From Olleya sediminilitoris (GTDB taxonomy: Bacteria; Bacteroidota; Bacteroidia; Flavobacteriales; Flavobacteriaceae): a stretch of 64,000 bases of DNA. A program made the translations under genes and the position numbers. The stretch covers positions 62,001 to 126,000 of the forward strand of contig NZ_JAEMEF010000002.1 in NCBI RefSeq assembly GCF_016785945.1, given 5' to 3'. Below, piece after piece: positions 34,728 through 42,373 of the stretch (its first letter is position 1; the number at the start of each line of letters is the position of its first letter). Below the pieces are notes generated by a model. The model made no database searches. It was not told where the DNA came from and was given only the letters and a program-made list of their open reading frames with translations.

Positions 34728-34770
34728 GTGGTTAATATTTAAATATTTAACTAATTTATATAATTTTTAT

Positions 34771-34805
34771 TGCTAAAATGATATATTTATGCTAAATTAA
34801 TATAT
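34771..34805 (+). promoter_or_regulatory. Direct repeat directly before the InsA-like gene
   Basis: TGCTAAAATGATATAT (34771-34786) and TGCTAAATTAATATAT (34790-34805) match at 14 of 16 bases with a 19-bp period. The second ends at the base before the ATG. It is a candidate autoregulatory site. Confidence 0.45.
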
Positions 34806-35225
34806 ATGACCGTAGATTTATGTCCCAATTGTGGATCAGACCATTACATTAAAAGTGGAATTGTTAATAATAGACAGCGTTATAAGTGTAAAAAATGCAA
34901 CTATTTTTTCTCTGTTAATAAGATAGGTAAGAAGATAGACGACTACTACGTTAATAAATCGTTACAATTATACTTAGAAGGATTAACCTATCGAGAAATT
35001 GAACGTATTTTAGGGATCTCTCACGTTAGTATCATGAATTGGGTCAAAAAATACAATATCAAACGTCCATATAACTCTAATTATCACCCAACTTATAAGA
35101 TTTTAAACGCTTCAGAATTAGCAGTTTATTTCAGTAATTCAAAAAATATTAAAGGCGCAGGTGTCGTAGTTACAGAGTTAGGGGATAAGTTTATGTTAAT
35201 AAAATGGGAGCGTTTTAAAGATTAG
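34806..35225 (+). CDS. InsA-like zinc-ribbon/helix-turn-helix protein, probable domesticated regulator
   Basis: This 139-residue protein has an N-terminal zinc ribbon (Cys6, Cys9, Cys28, Cys31: LCPNCGSDHYIKSG, RYKCKKC). A helix-turn-helix follows at about 48-80 (YLEGLTYREIERILGISHVS, then IMNWVKKY). This is the arrangement of the IS1 InsA DNA-binding protein. No InsB/DDE catalytic frame follows, no terminal inverted repeats were seen, and the C-terminal 55 residues are unlike a transposase. It precedes the porin-symporter-acs cluster in the same direction. I infer a chromosomal regulator of that cluster; no experiment is known to me. Confidence 0.8.
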   Translation: MTVDLCPNCGSDHYIKSGIVNNRQRYKCKKCNYFFSVNKIGKKIDDYYVNKSLQLYLEGLTYREIERILGISHVSIMNWVKKYNIKRPYNSNYHPTYKILNASELAVYFSNSKNIKGAGVVVTELGDKFMLIKWERFKD

Positions 35226-35234
35226 TATATTAAA

Positions 35235-35265
35235 TTAACAGATAAATATATTAATTTTCTGTTAA
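35235..35265. promoter_or_regulatory. Inverted repeat upstream of the porin gene
   Basis: TTAACAGA (35235-35242) and TCTGTTAA (35258-35265) form an 8-bp inverted repeat with a 15-bp AT-only spacer, 66 bases before the porin ATG. It is a candidate operator for the neighbouring InsA-like protein, or a hairpin at the end of that gene. Confidence 0.45.
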
Positions 35266-35331
35266 CACATTGTTTTTAAGAGCTTAGTAGTGCACACAAA
35301 ATCAATTAACTACTAATTAATCCCTTAAACA

Positions 35332-36579
35332 ATGAGAAAACATACACTATTATTGGCAGGACTCTTTTTAATGTCCTTTCAGTATATGAAAGCTCAAGGT
35401 TCTCTTGATTATGATGGAGGTCTTAAGTTTAAATTTAACGAAGATGGATCTAAATATCTTCGACTTATTTCTTGGGCTCAAGTCCAAGCTAATTACAATA
35501 CAGATGATACTTTTGATGCTAACGGAAAGGAGAACAGTAAATTAAATTTCAATTTACGTCGCGCTCGTATATTAATGTTTGCACAAATAAACAAAGACTT
35601 TTTAATCGTTTCACACTTCGGATTAAACAGTTTAACCAGTTCTACATTAAGTCCAACGGGAAAAGGAGATGGGGCTCAACTCTTTTTTCATGATGTTTGG
35701 GCACAGTACAATTTAGGTAAAGACCACACTGTTGGGGGTGGTTTACATTATTTTAATGGAATTTCTAGATTAAATAACCAAAGTACACTTAACATGATGA
35801 CCTTAGACAACAATCGTCAATCTTGGGCAACCATTGGGTTGTCAGATCAATTTGCACGTCATTTAGGTGTTTTTGCAAAAGGAAAATTTGATAAGCTCCA
35901 ATATCGTGTTGCTATTAATGATGCATCTGTATCTACTTTAGATGCTCGTACTACTGTTGCAGGAGGAGAAGCAGTGTATAACGGTCGTGCAACTCTAGGT
36001 TCTAAAGATGCTGGTAAAACATACGCTGGTTATTTTGATTATAATTTCTTAGATCAAGAATCTAACTTCCTGCCTTATAAAGTAGGTAGTTATTTGGGAG
36101 GAAAAAAGATTTTTAATGTTGGAGCGGGTTTCTTTTTACATCCTAAAGGCTCTGTAATAGATACTGGTACAGCATTAACACCAAATTTAGAAGGTGAGGA
36201 TGTTTCAATCTTTGCTGTGGATGCCTTTTATGATGCTCCAATTGGTGATAACGGAAGCGCAATTACAGCCTATGCAGTGTATCAAAATAGCGATTATGGT
36301 AAAAACTATTTGTACAGTGCTTATGGTACAGGAAGTATGATTTACGGTCATGTTGGTTATGTATTTAAAGGTGATGTTGCAAAAACAAGGTTTCAACCTT
36401 ATATAAGTTATGGCACGCATAGTTATGATGCGGTAAGTGATGACAGATCTACTTTAGGTATTGGTGTAAATGCTTACATGAGTGGGCATAATTCAAAATT
36501 AACTTTAGAATATAAAAATCAAGAATTTGGAGCTTTAGATGCAAATACAATTTCGCTTCAAGCTATGATTTATCTATAA
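35332..36579 (+). CDS. Outer-membrane porin
   Basis: This 415-residue protein has a signal peptide (MRKHTLLLAGLFLMSFQYMK, ending AQG). Alternating beta strands then run to a C-terminal strand ending SLQAMIYL, as expected for an outer-membrane barrel. LNFNLRRARILMFAQINKDF is typical of Bacteroidota porin families related to OprO/P. It probably admits small organic anions such as acetate, given the symporter and synthetase genes that follow; that is inference. It starts the operon with the DUF4212 gene 12 bases downstream. Confidence 0.85.
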   Translation: MRKHTLLLAGLFLMSFQYMKAQGSLDYDGGLKFKFNEDGSKYLRLISWAQVQANYNTDDTFDANGKENSKLNFNLRRARILMFAQINKDFLIVSHFGLNSLTSSTLSPTGKGDGAQLFFHDVWAQYNLGKDHTVGGGLHYFNGISRLNNQSTLNMMTLDNNRQSWATIGLSDQFARHLGVFAKGKFDKLQYRVAINDASVSTLDARTTVAGGEAVYNGRATLGSKDAGKTYAGYFDYNFLDQESNFLPYKVGSYLGGKKIFNVGAGFFLHPKGSVIDTGTALTPNLEGEDVSIFAVDAFYDAPIGDNGSAITAYAVYQNSDYGKNYLYSAYGTGSMIYGHVGYVFKGDVAKTRFQPYISYGTHSYDAVSDDRSTLGIGVNAYMSGHNSKLTLEYKNQEFGALDANTISLQAMIYL

Positions 36580-36591
36580 AAATTAACAACT

Positions 36592-36852
36592 ATGAGTGAT
36601 AAACAAAAACACGCATCAGCGTATTGGAAAGAAAATATTAAATATTTAGCAATATTACTTGTCATATGGTTTGCAGTGTCCTTTGGATGCGGAATCTTAT
36701 TTAGAGAAGAATTAGATCAATTTAGATTAGGTGGTTTTAAACTAGGTTTCTGGTTTGCACAACAAGGCTCAATATACGTATTTGTAATATTAATATTTGT
36801 ATACGTAAGATTAATGAATAAACTAGATAAAAAATACGGTTTTGACGATTAG
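36592..36852 (+). CDS. DUF4212 sodium/substrate symporter small subunit
   Basis: This 86-residue protein has two transmembrane helices (about 19-40 and 58-77) and the DUF4212 motif YWKENIKYLAILLVIWF, then GFWFAQQGSIYVFVILIF. These proteins are the small partner of a VC_2705-type sodium:solute symporter, which is the next gene. It is the usual pair for acetate or short organic acid uptake. Confidence 0.92.
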   Translation: MSDKQKHASAYWKENIKYLAILLVIWFAVSFGCGILFREELDQFRLGGFKLGFWFAQQGSIYVFVILIFVYVRLMNKLDKKYGFDD

Positions 36853-36885
36853 TCTTAACTAATAACTTTAAAAAACAATAATATT

Positions 36886-38652
36886 ATGAGTGTACAATTT
36901 TGGACATGGTTATTAGTAGGACTTACTTTTGCCTTATATTTTGGAATAGCAATTTGGGCTAGAGCAGGCTCAACTAAAGAATTTTATGTTGCTGGTGGAG
37001 GTGTTTCTCCCTTAGCAAATGGTATGGCTACTGCAGCCGATTGGATGAGTGCAGCTTCTTTTATTAGTATGGCTGGTATCATTTCCTTTTCGGGTTATGA
37101 TGGATCGGTTTACCTTATGGGTTGGACTGGTGGATATGTGCTTTTAGCGCTATTATTAGCACCATATTTAAGAAAATTTGGAAAGTTTACTGTTCCAGAT
37201 TTTATTGGAGATAGATATTACTCCAATACCGCAAGAACAGTAGCTGTAATCTGTGCATTAATTGTATCGTTTACTTACGTTGCAGGACAAATGCGTGGTG
37301 TTGGTATTGTATTTTCTCAATTCTTACAAGTGGATATTAATATAGGTGTGATAATAGGTATGGCTGTGGTTTTAACCTTTGCTTTATTAGGAGGAATGAA
37401 AGGTATTACATACACACAAGTGGCTCAGTATTGTGTATTAATATTTGCATTTATGGTGCCTGCATTTTTTATATCAATGCAAATGACAGGAAATATTATT
37501 CCGCAAATAGGAATGGGAAGTAAGGTTGAAGGTGGTGCATTTTTACTAGATAAATTAGATACTTTACACACTCAATTAGGTTTTAACGAATATACAAGCG
37601 GAACCAAAAGTACTTGGGATGTTTTTGCAATTACCTTAGCATTAATGACAGGTACAGCAGGATTACCGCACGTAATTGTACGTTTTTTCACTGTTCCAAA
37701 AGTGAAAGATGCACGTAAATCTGCTGGTTATGCTTTATTTTTAATAGCTATTTTATACACAACAGCTCCTGCAATTGCAGTGTTTTCTAGAACTAATTTA
37801 ATAGAAACCGTTAGTAATAAAGAATATAAAGAAATTCCAGAATGGTTTAAAAATTGGGAAAATACAGGGTTAATTGCTTGGTCAGATAAAAATGGAGATG
37901 GAAAAATTCAATATGTCGCAGGAAATGCTTTGTCAGGTAAAAAACCAGAATATACTGATGCACGAGGAGCAAATGGAGAACGTGTGGTTGCTAATGTAAG
38001 TGATGCTTCAAACGAGTTGTATGTTGATAGAGATATAATGGTATTGGCCAACCCAGAGATTGCTAATCTACCTAATTGGGTAATTGGCTTAGTAGCAGCA
38101 GGAGGATTGGCAGCAGCATTGTCAACAGCAGCAGGATTATTATTGGTAATTTCGACATCTGTATCTCACGATTTAGTTAAAAAACAACTAAAGCCTGATA
38201 TTTCTGATAAAGACGAATTAAAAGTGGCTAGAATAGCTATTTTTGTAGCTATCTTAATTGCAGGTTATTTTGGTATTAATCCACCTGGATTTGTAGCTGC
38301 AGTCGTCGCGCTAGCATTTGGTTTAGCAGCAGCCTCCTTTTTTCCGGCTATTATTTTGGGTATTTTTGATAAACGTATGAATAGTCAAGGTGCCATCTCT
38401 GGTATGGTCGTAGGTATTGTACTAATGCTATTTTACATGATGAAATTTAAACTAAACATGTTTGGTGGTGGTACAAGTGCAGATTGGTGGTTTGGTACCT
38501 CTCCAGAAGGATTTGGTACTATTGCAATGTGTGTAAATGTTGTAATATCATTAATCGTTTCTAGATTAACACCAGCTCCTCCTCAAGATGTACAAGATAT
38601 GGTTGAAAGTATAAGAATTCCTTCAGGAGCAGGAGAAGCTCACGATCATTAA
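36886..38652 (+). CDS. Sodium:solute symporter family protein (VC_2705/ActP-like)
   Basis: This 588-residue inner-membrane transporter has about 13 helices. It starts FWTWLLVGLTFALYFGIAIW and carries GGVSPLANGMATAADWMSAA, the signature of the acetate/pyruvate-type SSS group. GTAGLPHVIVRFFTVPKVKD is also typical. A non-membrane insert at about 310-375 is rich in charged residues, including a DKNGDGKI calcium-loop-like segment. Together with DUF4212 it should import acetate or a related acid with sodium. A terminator follows at 38731. Confidence 0.93.
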   Translation: MSVQFWTWLLVGLTFALYFGIAIWARAGSTKEFYVAGGGVSPLANGMATAADWMSAASFISMAGIISFSGYDGSVYLMGWTGGYVLLALLLAPYLRKFGKFTVPDFIGDRYYSNTARTVAVICALIVSFTYVAGQMRGVGIVFSQFLQVDINIGVIIGMAVVLTFALLGGMKGITYTQVAQYCVLIFAFMVPAFFISMQMTGNIIPQIGMGSKVEGGAFLLDKLDTLHTQLGFNEYTSGTKSTWDVFAITLALMTGTAGLPHVIVRFFTVPKVKDARKSAGYALFLIAILYTTAPAIAVFSRTNLIETVSNKEYKEIPEWFKNWENTGLIAWSDKNGDGKIQYVAGNALSGKKPEYTDARGANGERVVANVSDASNELYVDRDIMVLANPEIANLPNWVIGLVAAGGLAAALSTAAGLLLVISTSVSHDLVKKQLKPDISDKDELKVARIAIFVAILIAGYFGINPPGFVAAVVALAFGLAAASFFPAIILGIFDKRMNSQGAISGMVVGIVLMLFYMMKFKLNMFGGGTSADWWFGTSPEGFGTIAMCVNVVISLIVSRLTPAPPQDVQDMVESIRIPSGAGEAHDH

Positions 38653-38670
38653 GGCTTTGAGTTCTGTCTG

Positions 38671-38690
38671 AGTGTTTTTCTGCGAAAGCG
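38671..38690. repeat. GCGAAAGC motif repeat, copy 1
   Basis: AGTGTTTTTCTGCGAAAGCG matches 49971-49989 (AGTGTTTTCCGCGAAAGCG) with a one-base gap. An inverted partner, GCTTTCGCGGA, lies at 38790-38800. Confidence 0.6.
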
Positions 38691-38730
38691 AAAAGCATAT
38701 TGAACTTAATTTAAATTTAGTTAGTTAGGA

Positions 38731-38765
38731 AGTCAGCATTACATTTTGTAGTGCTGATTTTCTTA
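38731..38765 (+). terminator. Rho-independent terminator after the symporter gene
   Basis: TCAGCATTACA-ttt-TGTAGTGCTGA forms a stem with one G-T pair, followed by TTTTCTT. Confidence 0.8.
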
Positions 38766-38789
38766 TATTAGTAACGTTATAAATTTTTT

Positions 38790-38800
38790 GCTTTCGCGGA
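38790..38800. repeat. GCGAAAGC motif repeat, inverted copy
   Basis: GCTTTCGCGGA is the reverse complement of TCCGCGAAAGC. It lies between the terminator and the next small gene. Confidence 0.5.
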
Positions 38801-38820
38801 AAAGAAATTCCATAAACCAA

Positions 38821-39015
38821 ATGAAAAAAAGACATGAACAAAAGCTAGTAGTATTGTCTATAGCATTATGTTTAATTTTTAATGTTCCATTCATCCTTAT
38901 TTTTAATTTTGAAGGAGCTCTTTTTGGTATTCCGACTTTATATTTTTCAATATTTTCAATTTGGTTGCTATCCATCGTTATTTCATATATTGTATTAAAA
39001 CGCCATTATGAATAA
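38821..39015 (+). CDS. Small membrane protein upstream of the hybrid kinase
   Basis: With the ATG at 38821 the protein has 64 residues (MKKRHEQKLVVLSIALCLIF). It has two hydrophobic helices, about 10-30 and 36-56. An ATG at 38788 is possible but lies inside the GCTTTCGCGGA repeat. The reading frame overlaps the kinase start by 8 bases, which suggests translational coupling. The family is not recognised. It may be a small subunit for the symporter module of the kinase, by analogy with DUF4212/DUF485 partners; that is inference. Confidence 0.7.
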   Translation: MKKRHEQKLVVLSIALCLIFNVPFILIFNFEGALFGIPTLYFSIFSIWLLSIVISYIVLKRHYE

Positions 39016-41698
39016 CTACCTATTAGTAATCATAATTGTAATGTATTTAGCAGTGTTATTTTACATTGCTTTTCTTGCTGAAAAAAAACGACAAAGTAAG
39101 TGGGTAAATAATCCATATGTGTATACCTTATCTTTAGCAGTCTATTGTTCTGCTTGGACGTATTATGGTAGTGTTGGTATTGCTGCCAATTCTGGTATAA
39201 ATTTTTTACCAATCTATTTGGGTCCTATTATAGCAACACCTTTGTGGATTGTTGTACTTAGGAAGATTATTAGGATTTCTAAACAGCATAAAATATCATC
39301 TATTGCAGATTTTATTTCATTACGTTATGGTAATAGTCGGTTTCTTGGTGCTTTAGTAACCATAGTTTGTTTATTCGGTACCTTGCCATACATTTCATTA
39401 CAATTAAAAGCAGTTTCAGAAACTTTCGAAATCATGTCTGACGACACCAGCTATGTTTCCACTACAGTAATAGACGATTCTACATTTTACGTAGCATTAT
39501 TATTAGCCATATTTGCTACTTTTTTTGGAACACAAAATGCAGATGCTTCTGAAAAACATAAAGGTATTATTGCTACAGTAGCGTTTGAGTCGGTTTTAAA
39601 ACTAGTGTTTTTTTTAGCAATTGGTATTTATGTGACCTTTTATTTGTTTGATGGTACAACTGATATTTATAACCAAATTTCAGTTACCGAAAACTTTAAA
39701 CAGCTCACTACACTTAGCGGAATAGAAGATGGTTTTAACTGGTTTTTCTTAATTGGTTTATCCTTTATGGCCATATTTTTATTACCAAGACAATTTCAGG
39801 TTTCAGTTTTAGAAAACAATAGAGAAAAGCATTTAAAAAAAGCTATTTGGTTGTTTCCGTTGTATCTTTTATTATTTAATTTGTTTGTTATTTTTATTGC
39901 TTGGGCTGGTAAATTAACCTTTGGAGAGACGCAAAACTCAGAGTATTATTCATTATTACTTCCTTTAGAAAACAGAAATTCATTTCTAGCCACACTCGTT
40001 TTTTTAGGTGGTTTTTCGGCTGTTATTTCTATGGTTATTGTCTCTACTTTAGCATTGTCTACTATGGTAAGTAACAACTTAATTATACCGTATGGTTTTT
40101 TAGAGAAGTTTATAAAAAACCAACCAGAACGAAATTCTAAATACATTAAAAATATTCGTCGTATTTCTATTTTTACCATCATAATAACTGCATATTTCTT
40201 TTATGTAATTTTTTCAAAAGAATTATCATTGTATTCTATTGGTTTAATATCATTTGTAATTATATCACAATTAGGACCATCTTTTTTTATTGGTTTATAC
40301 TGGAATCGTGGGTCGTCTAAAGCAGCAACAATTGGTATATTGGTTGGTTTTTTTATAGCAATATATACTTTGATATTACCATTTACATTACAAGTCTATA
40401 CTGGAACAGATAATTTTACACAATTTGGGTTGTTTGGTATTTCAGCTTTAAAACCTTACGCTTTATTTGGTATCGATTTTTTAAGTCCACCTGCACATGC
40501 TTTTTTCTGGAGTATGACGTTTAACATCATGAGTTATTTAGTGTTTTCATTAACCTCAAAAGGAAATTACCGAGAACGTAATTATGCAGAGATGTTTGTA
40601 GATAGCAACAATTTTACAACGCTTCAGGATAGTGCATTGGTCTGGAAAGGAGAAGCCCATGTGGCAGATATTAAAAATGTTTTGATTCGTTTTTTAGGTG
40701 AAAAACGAGCCACTCGAGCATTAAAAATTTTCTTTACAAAATATAAGTTGCCTCAAGACACCCAATTAGCAGACGCAAGATTAATTAATTTTTCAGAAAA
40801 ATTACTAACAGGAAGTATTGGTTCGGCTTCAGCCAAAATATTAATTGCAAGCGTTGTTAAAGAAGAACAAATAAGTCTGGTAGAAGTATTAAAAATTTTA
40901 GAAGAGTCTAAAGAAAACATTGTTAGCAATAAGGTACTACTAGAAAAGTCTAATGAATTATCTAAACTGTCTTCAAAATTAAAAGATGCTAATGAAGAGT
41001 TACTAACCAAAGACAAACAAAAAGACGAGTTTTTAGACACAGTAGCACACGAACTTAAAACACCAATTACAGGTATTAGGGCAGCTACAGAGCTTTTGAT
41101 GGATGAAGACGATGAGATGCCAAAAGACATTAAAGCTCAGTTTTTAAAAAATATACTACAAGATTCAGATCGTTTAGGACGTTTGATACATAATATTCTT
41201 GATTTTGAAAAACTAGAAACTGGTCGTTTACATTTAGATATGCAGTATCAAGATCTTCAAAAAACTATAACTAAAGCCATTAGTAGTATCTCGCAAATTG
41301 CTAGTAAAAAAGAAGTGAAAATAATTAATAATAATCGTCATAGTTTTAAAACTAATTATGACGAGGATCGTATCCTGCAAGTATTAACCAATTTACTGTC
41401 TAATGCTATAAAATTTTGTAATCCTAAAACTGGACAAATTATCGTTGATTTAAAGTTAGGTAATGCTTTAGTCGAAATTTCTGTAAGCGATAATGGTAAA
41501 GGGATTCCAGAGGAAGATCAGGATTATATTTTCGATAAATTTTACCAGTCTAAACATCAAAATACTATTAAGCCAGAAGGTAGCGGATTAGGTTTAGCAA
41601 TAACAAAACAAATAGTAGAAAAGCATAACGGGAAAATTTGGGTAAAAAAGGACGTTAAAAAAGGAGCAACATTTGTTTTTACCATACCTTTTAAGTAA
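39008..41698 (+). CDS. Hybrid sodium:solute symporter-histidine kinase (CbrA/CrbS-like)
   Basis: This 896-residue protein combines a full SSS transporter module (residues 1 to about 510, some 13 helices; VYTLSLAVYCSAWTYYGSVG is typical) with a kinase. A linker of about 120 residues and a coiled coil (about 630-670) come between them. The HisKA core is TVAHELKTPITGIRAATELL with His681. ATPase boxes are VLTNLLSNAIKFCN, DNGKGIPEED and GSGLGLAITKQI. In Vibrio and Pseudomonas the related CrbS and CbrA kinases control acs and carbon use. The gene order here supports an acetate-linked sensor. Whether the module transports or only senses is unknown. Confidence 0.93.
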   Translation: MNNYLLVIIIVMYLAVLFYIAFLAEKKRQSKWVNNPYVYTLSLAVYCSAWTYYGSVGIAANSGINFLPIYLGPIIATPLWIVVLRKIIRISKQHKISSIADFISLRYGNSRFLGALVTIVCLFGTLPYISLQLKAVSETFEIMSDDTSYVSTTVIDDSTFYVALLLAIFATFFGTQNADASEKHKGIIATVAFESVLKLVFFLAIGIYVTFYLFDGTTDIYNQISVTENFKQLTTLSGIEDGFNWFFLIGLSFMAIFLLPRQFQVSVLENNREKHLKKAIWLFPLYLLLFNLFVIFIAWAGKLTFGETQNSEYYSLLLPLENRNSFLATLVFLGGFSAVISMVIVSTLALSTMVSNNLIIPYGFLEKFIKNQPERNSKYIKNIRRISIFTIIITAYFFYVIFSKELSLYSIGLISFVIISQLGPSFFIGLYWNRGSSKAATIGILVGFFIAIYTLILPFTLQVYTGTDNFTQFGLFGISALKPYALFGIDFLSPPAHAFFWSMTFNIMSYLVFSLTSKGNYRERNYAEMFVDSNNFTTLQDSALVWKGEAHVADIKNVLIRFLGEKRATRALKIFFTKYKLPQDTQLADARLINFSEKLLTGSIGSASAKILIASVVKEEQISLVEVLKILEESKENIVSNKVLLEKSNELSKLSSKLKDANEELLTKDKQKDEFLDTVAHELKTPITGIRAATELLMDEDDEMPKDIKAQFLKNILQDSDRLGRLIHNILDFEKLETGRLHLDMQYQDLQKTITKAISSISQIASKKEVKIINNNRHSFKTNYDEDRILQVLTNLLSNAIKFCNPKTGQIIVDLKLGNALVEISVSDNGKGIPEEDQDYIFDKFYQSKHQNTIKPEGSGLGLAITKQIVEKHNGKIWVKKDVKKGATFVFTIPFK

Positions 41699-41715
41699 AT
41701 TGTTATCTAGAAAGT

Positions 41716-42081
41716 ATGAAGAAGAAAATTTTAATTGTAGACGACGAACCTAATATTGTAATGTCGTTAGAATACACTTTTAAAAAACAAGGTTTTGAAG
41801 TGTTTATAGCAAGAGATGGAAGTGAGGCTTTAGAGATATTAAAACATCATATTCCTAATGTGATTTTGTTAGATGTTATGATGCCAAATGTAGATGGTTA
41901 TCAAACACTGACACATATAAAAAATACGGACAGTTTAAAGGCAACCAAAGTGGTGTTTTTAACAGCTAAAAATAAAGCTTCAGATATTGAAAAAGGTTTA
42001 AAACTTGGAGCAGATAAATATTTAACAAAACCTTTTTCAGTAAAAAAAATAGTTTCAGAAATATTGGAACTAGTGACTTAA
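41716..42081 (+). CDS. Receiver-only response regulator
   Basis: This 121-residue protein is a single receiver domain: acidic residues Asp9-Asp10, phospho-acceptor Asp53 in VILLDVMMPN, then VVFLTAK and YLTKPFS. There is no output domain. It follows the hybrid kinase after 17 bases and is its obvious partner. CrbR, the partner of CrbS, has a LuxR-type DNA-binding domain, so the output path must differ here. It may act through a protein contact or a phosphorelay. Confidence 0.93.
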   Translation: MKKKILIVDDEPNIVMSLEYTFKKQGFEVFIARDGSEALEILKHHIPNVILLDVMMPNVDGYQTLTHIKNTDSLKATKVVFLTAKNKASDIEKGLKLGADKYLTKPFSVKKIVSEILELVT

Positions 42082-42152
42082 AACAGTTTTTTAAGTTTAT
42101 TTAAAATTGGTTTTGTGTGCAAACAAACTAAGTTTAATTAAAGTTTAAAGAC

Positions 42153-42371
42153 ATGAAATTTCACATCAACCCATTAGCGTCAGATATTATAATTAGCATT
42201 TATACTATCGTTACGCTTTATCTTAGGTTTAAATTTGAAAGTCAAACCTATACAAGTCCAATGCTATCCATAGTCTTGGGACTTTGTTTTGTGCTTATAA
42301 TCTATGCACTTGTCAAATTAAAAGTACTTAATCCCAATTGGTTCGGCTTATTTAATTCTAAAAAAGCCTAA
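42153..42371 (+). CDS. Small two-helix membrane protein
   Basis: This 72-residue protein has hydrophobic helices at about 8-25 and 36-56 (MLSIVLGLCFVLIIYALVKL). No family is recognised. It sits between the response regulator and the first synthetase gene, with only two bases before the latter, so it belongs to the operon. It could be a transport accessory. Confidence 0.7.
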   Translation: MKFHINPLASDIIISIYTIVTLYLRFKFESQTYTSPMLSIVLGLCFVLIIYALVKLKVLNPNWFGLFNSKKA

Positions 42372-42373
42372 CT

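Noticed and set aside
34806..35225. Possible active insertion sequence (IS1-like)
   Set aside because: Only an InsA-like frame is present. No DDE transposase frame, terminal inverted repeats or target duplication were seen on either side.
36886..38652. DKNGDGKI segment in the symporter as an EF-hand calcium site
   Set aside because: It is a single isolated loop-like motif in an insert, without a paired hand; calcium binding is not supported by the sequence alone.
40753..41130. Open frame of 125 codons on the minus strand
   Set aside because: It is antisense to the coiled-coil and HisKA part of the hybrid kinase; the Ser-rich translation is a shadow of Lys/Glu/Leu-rich coding.
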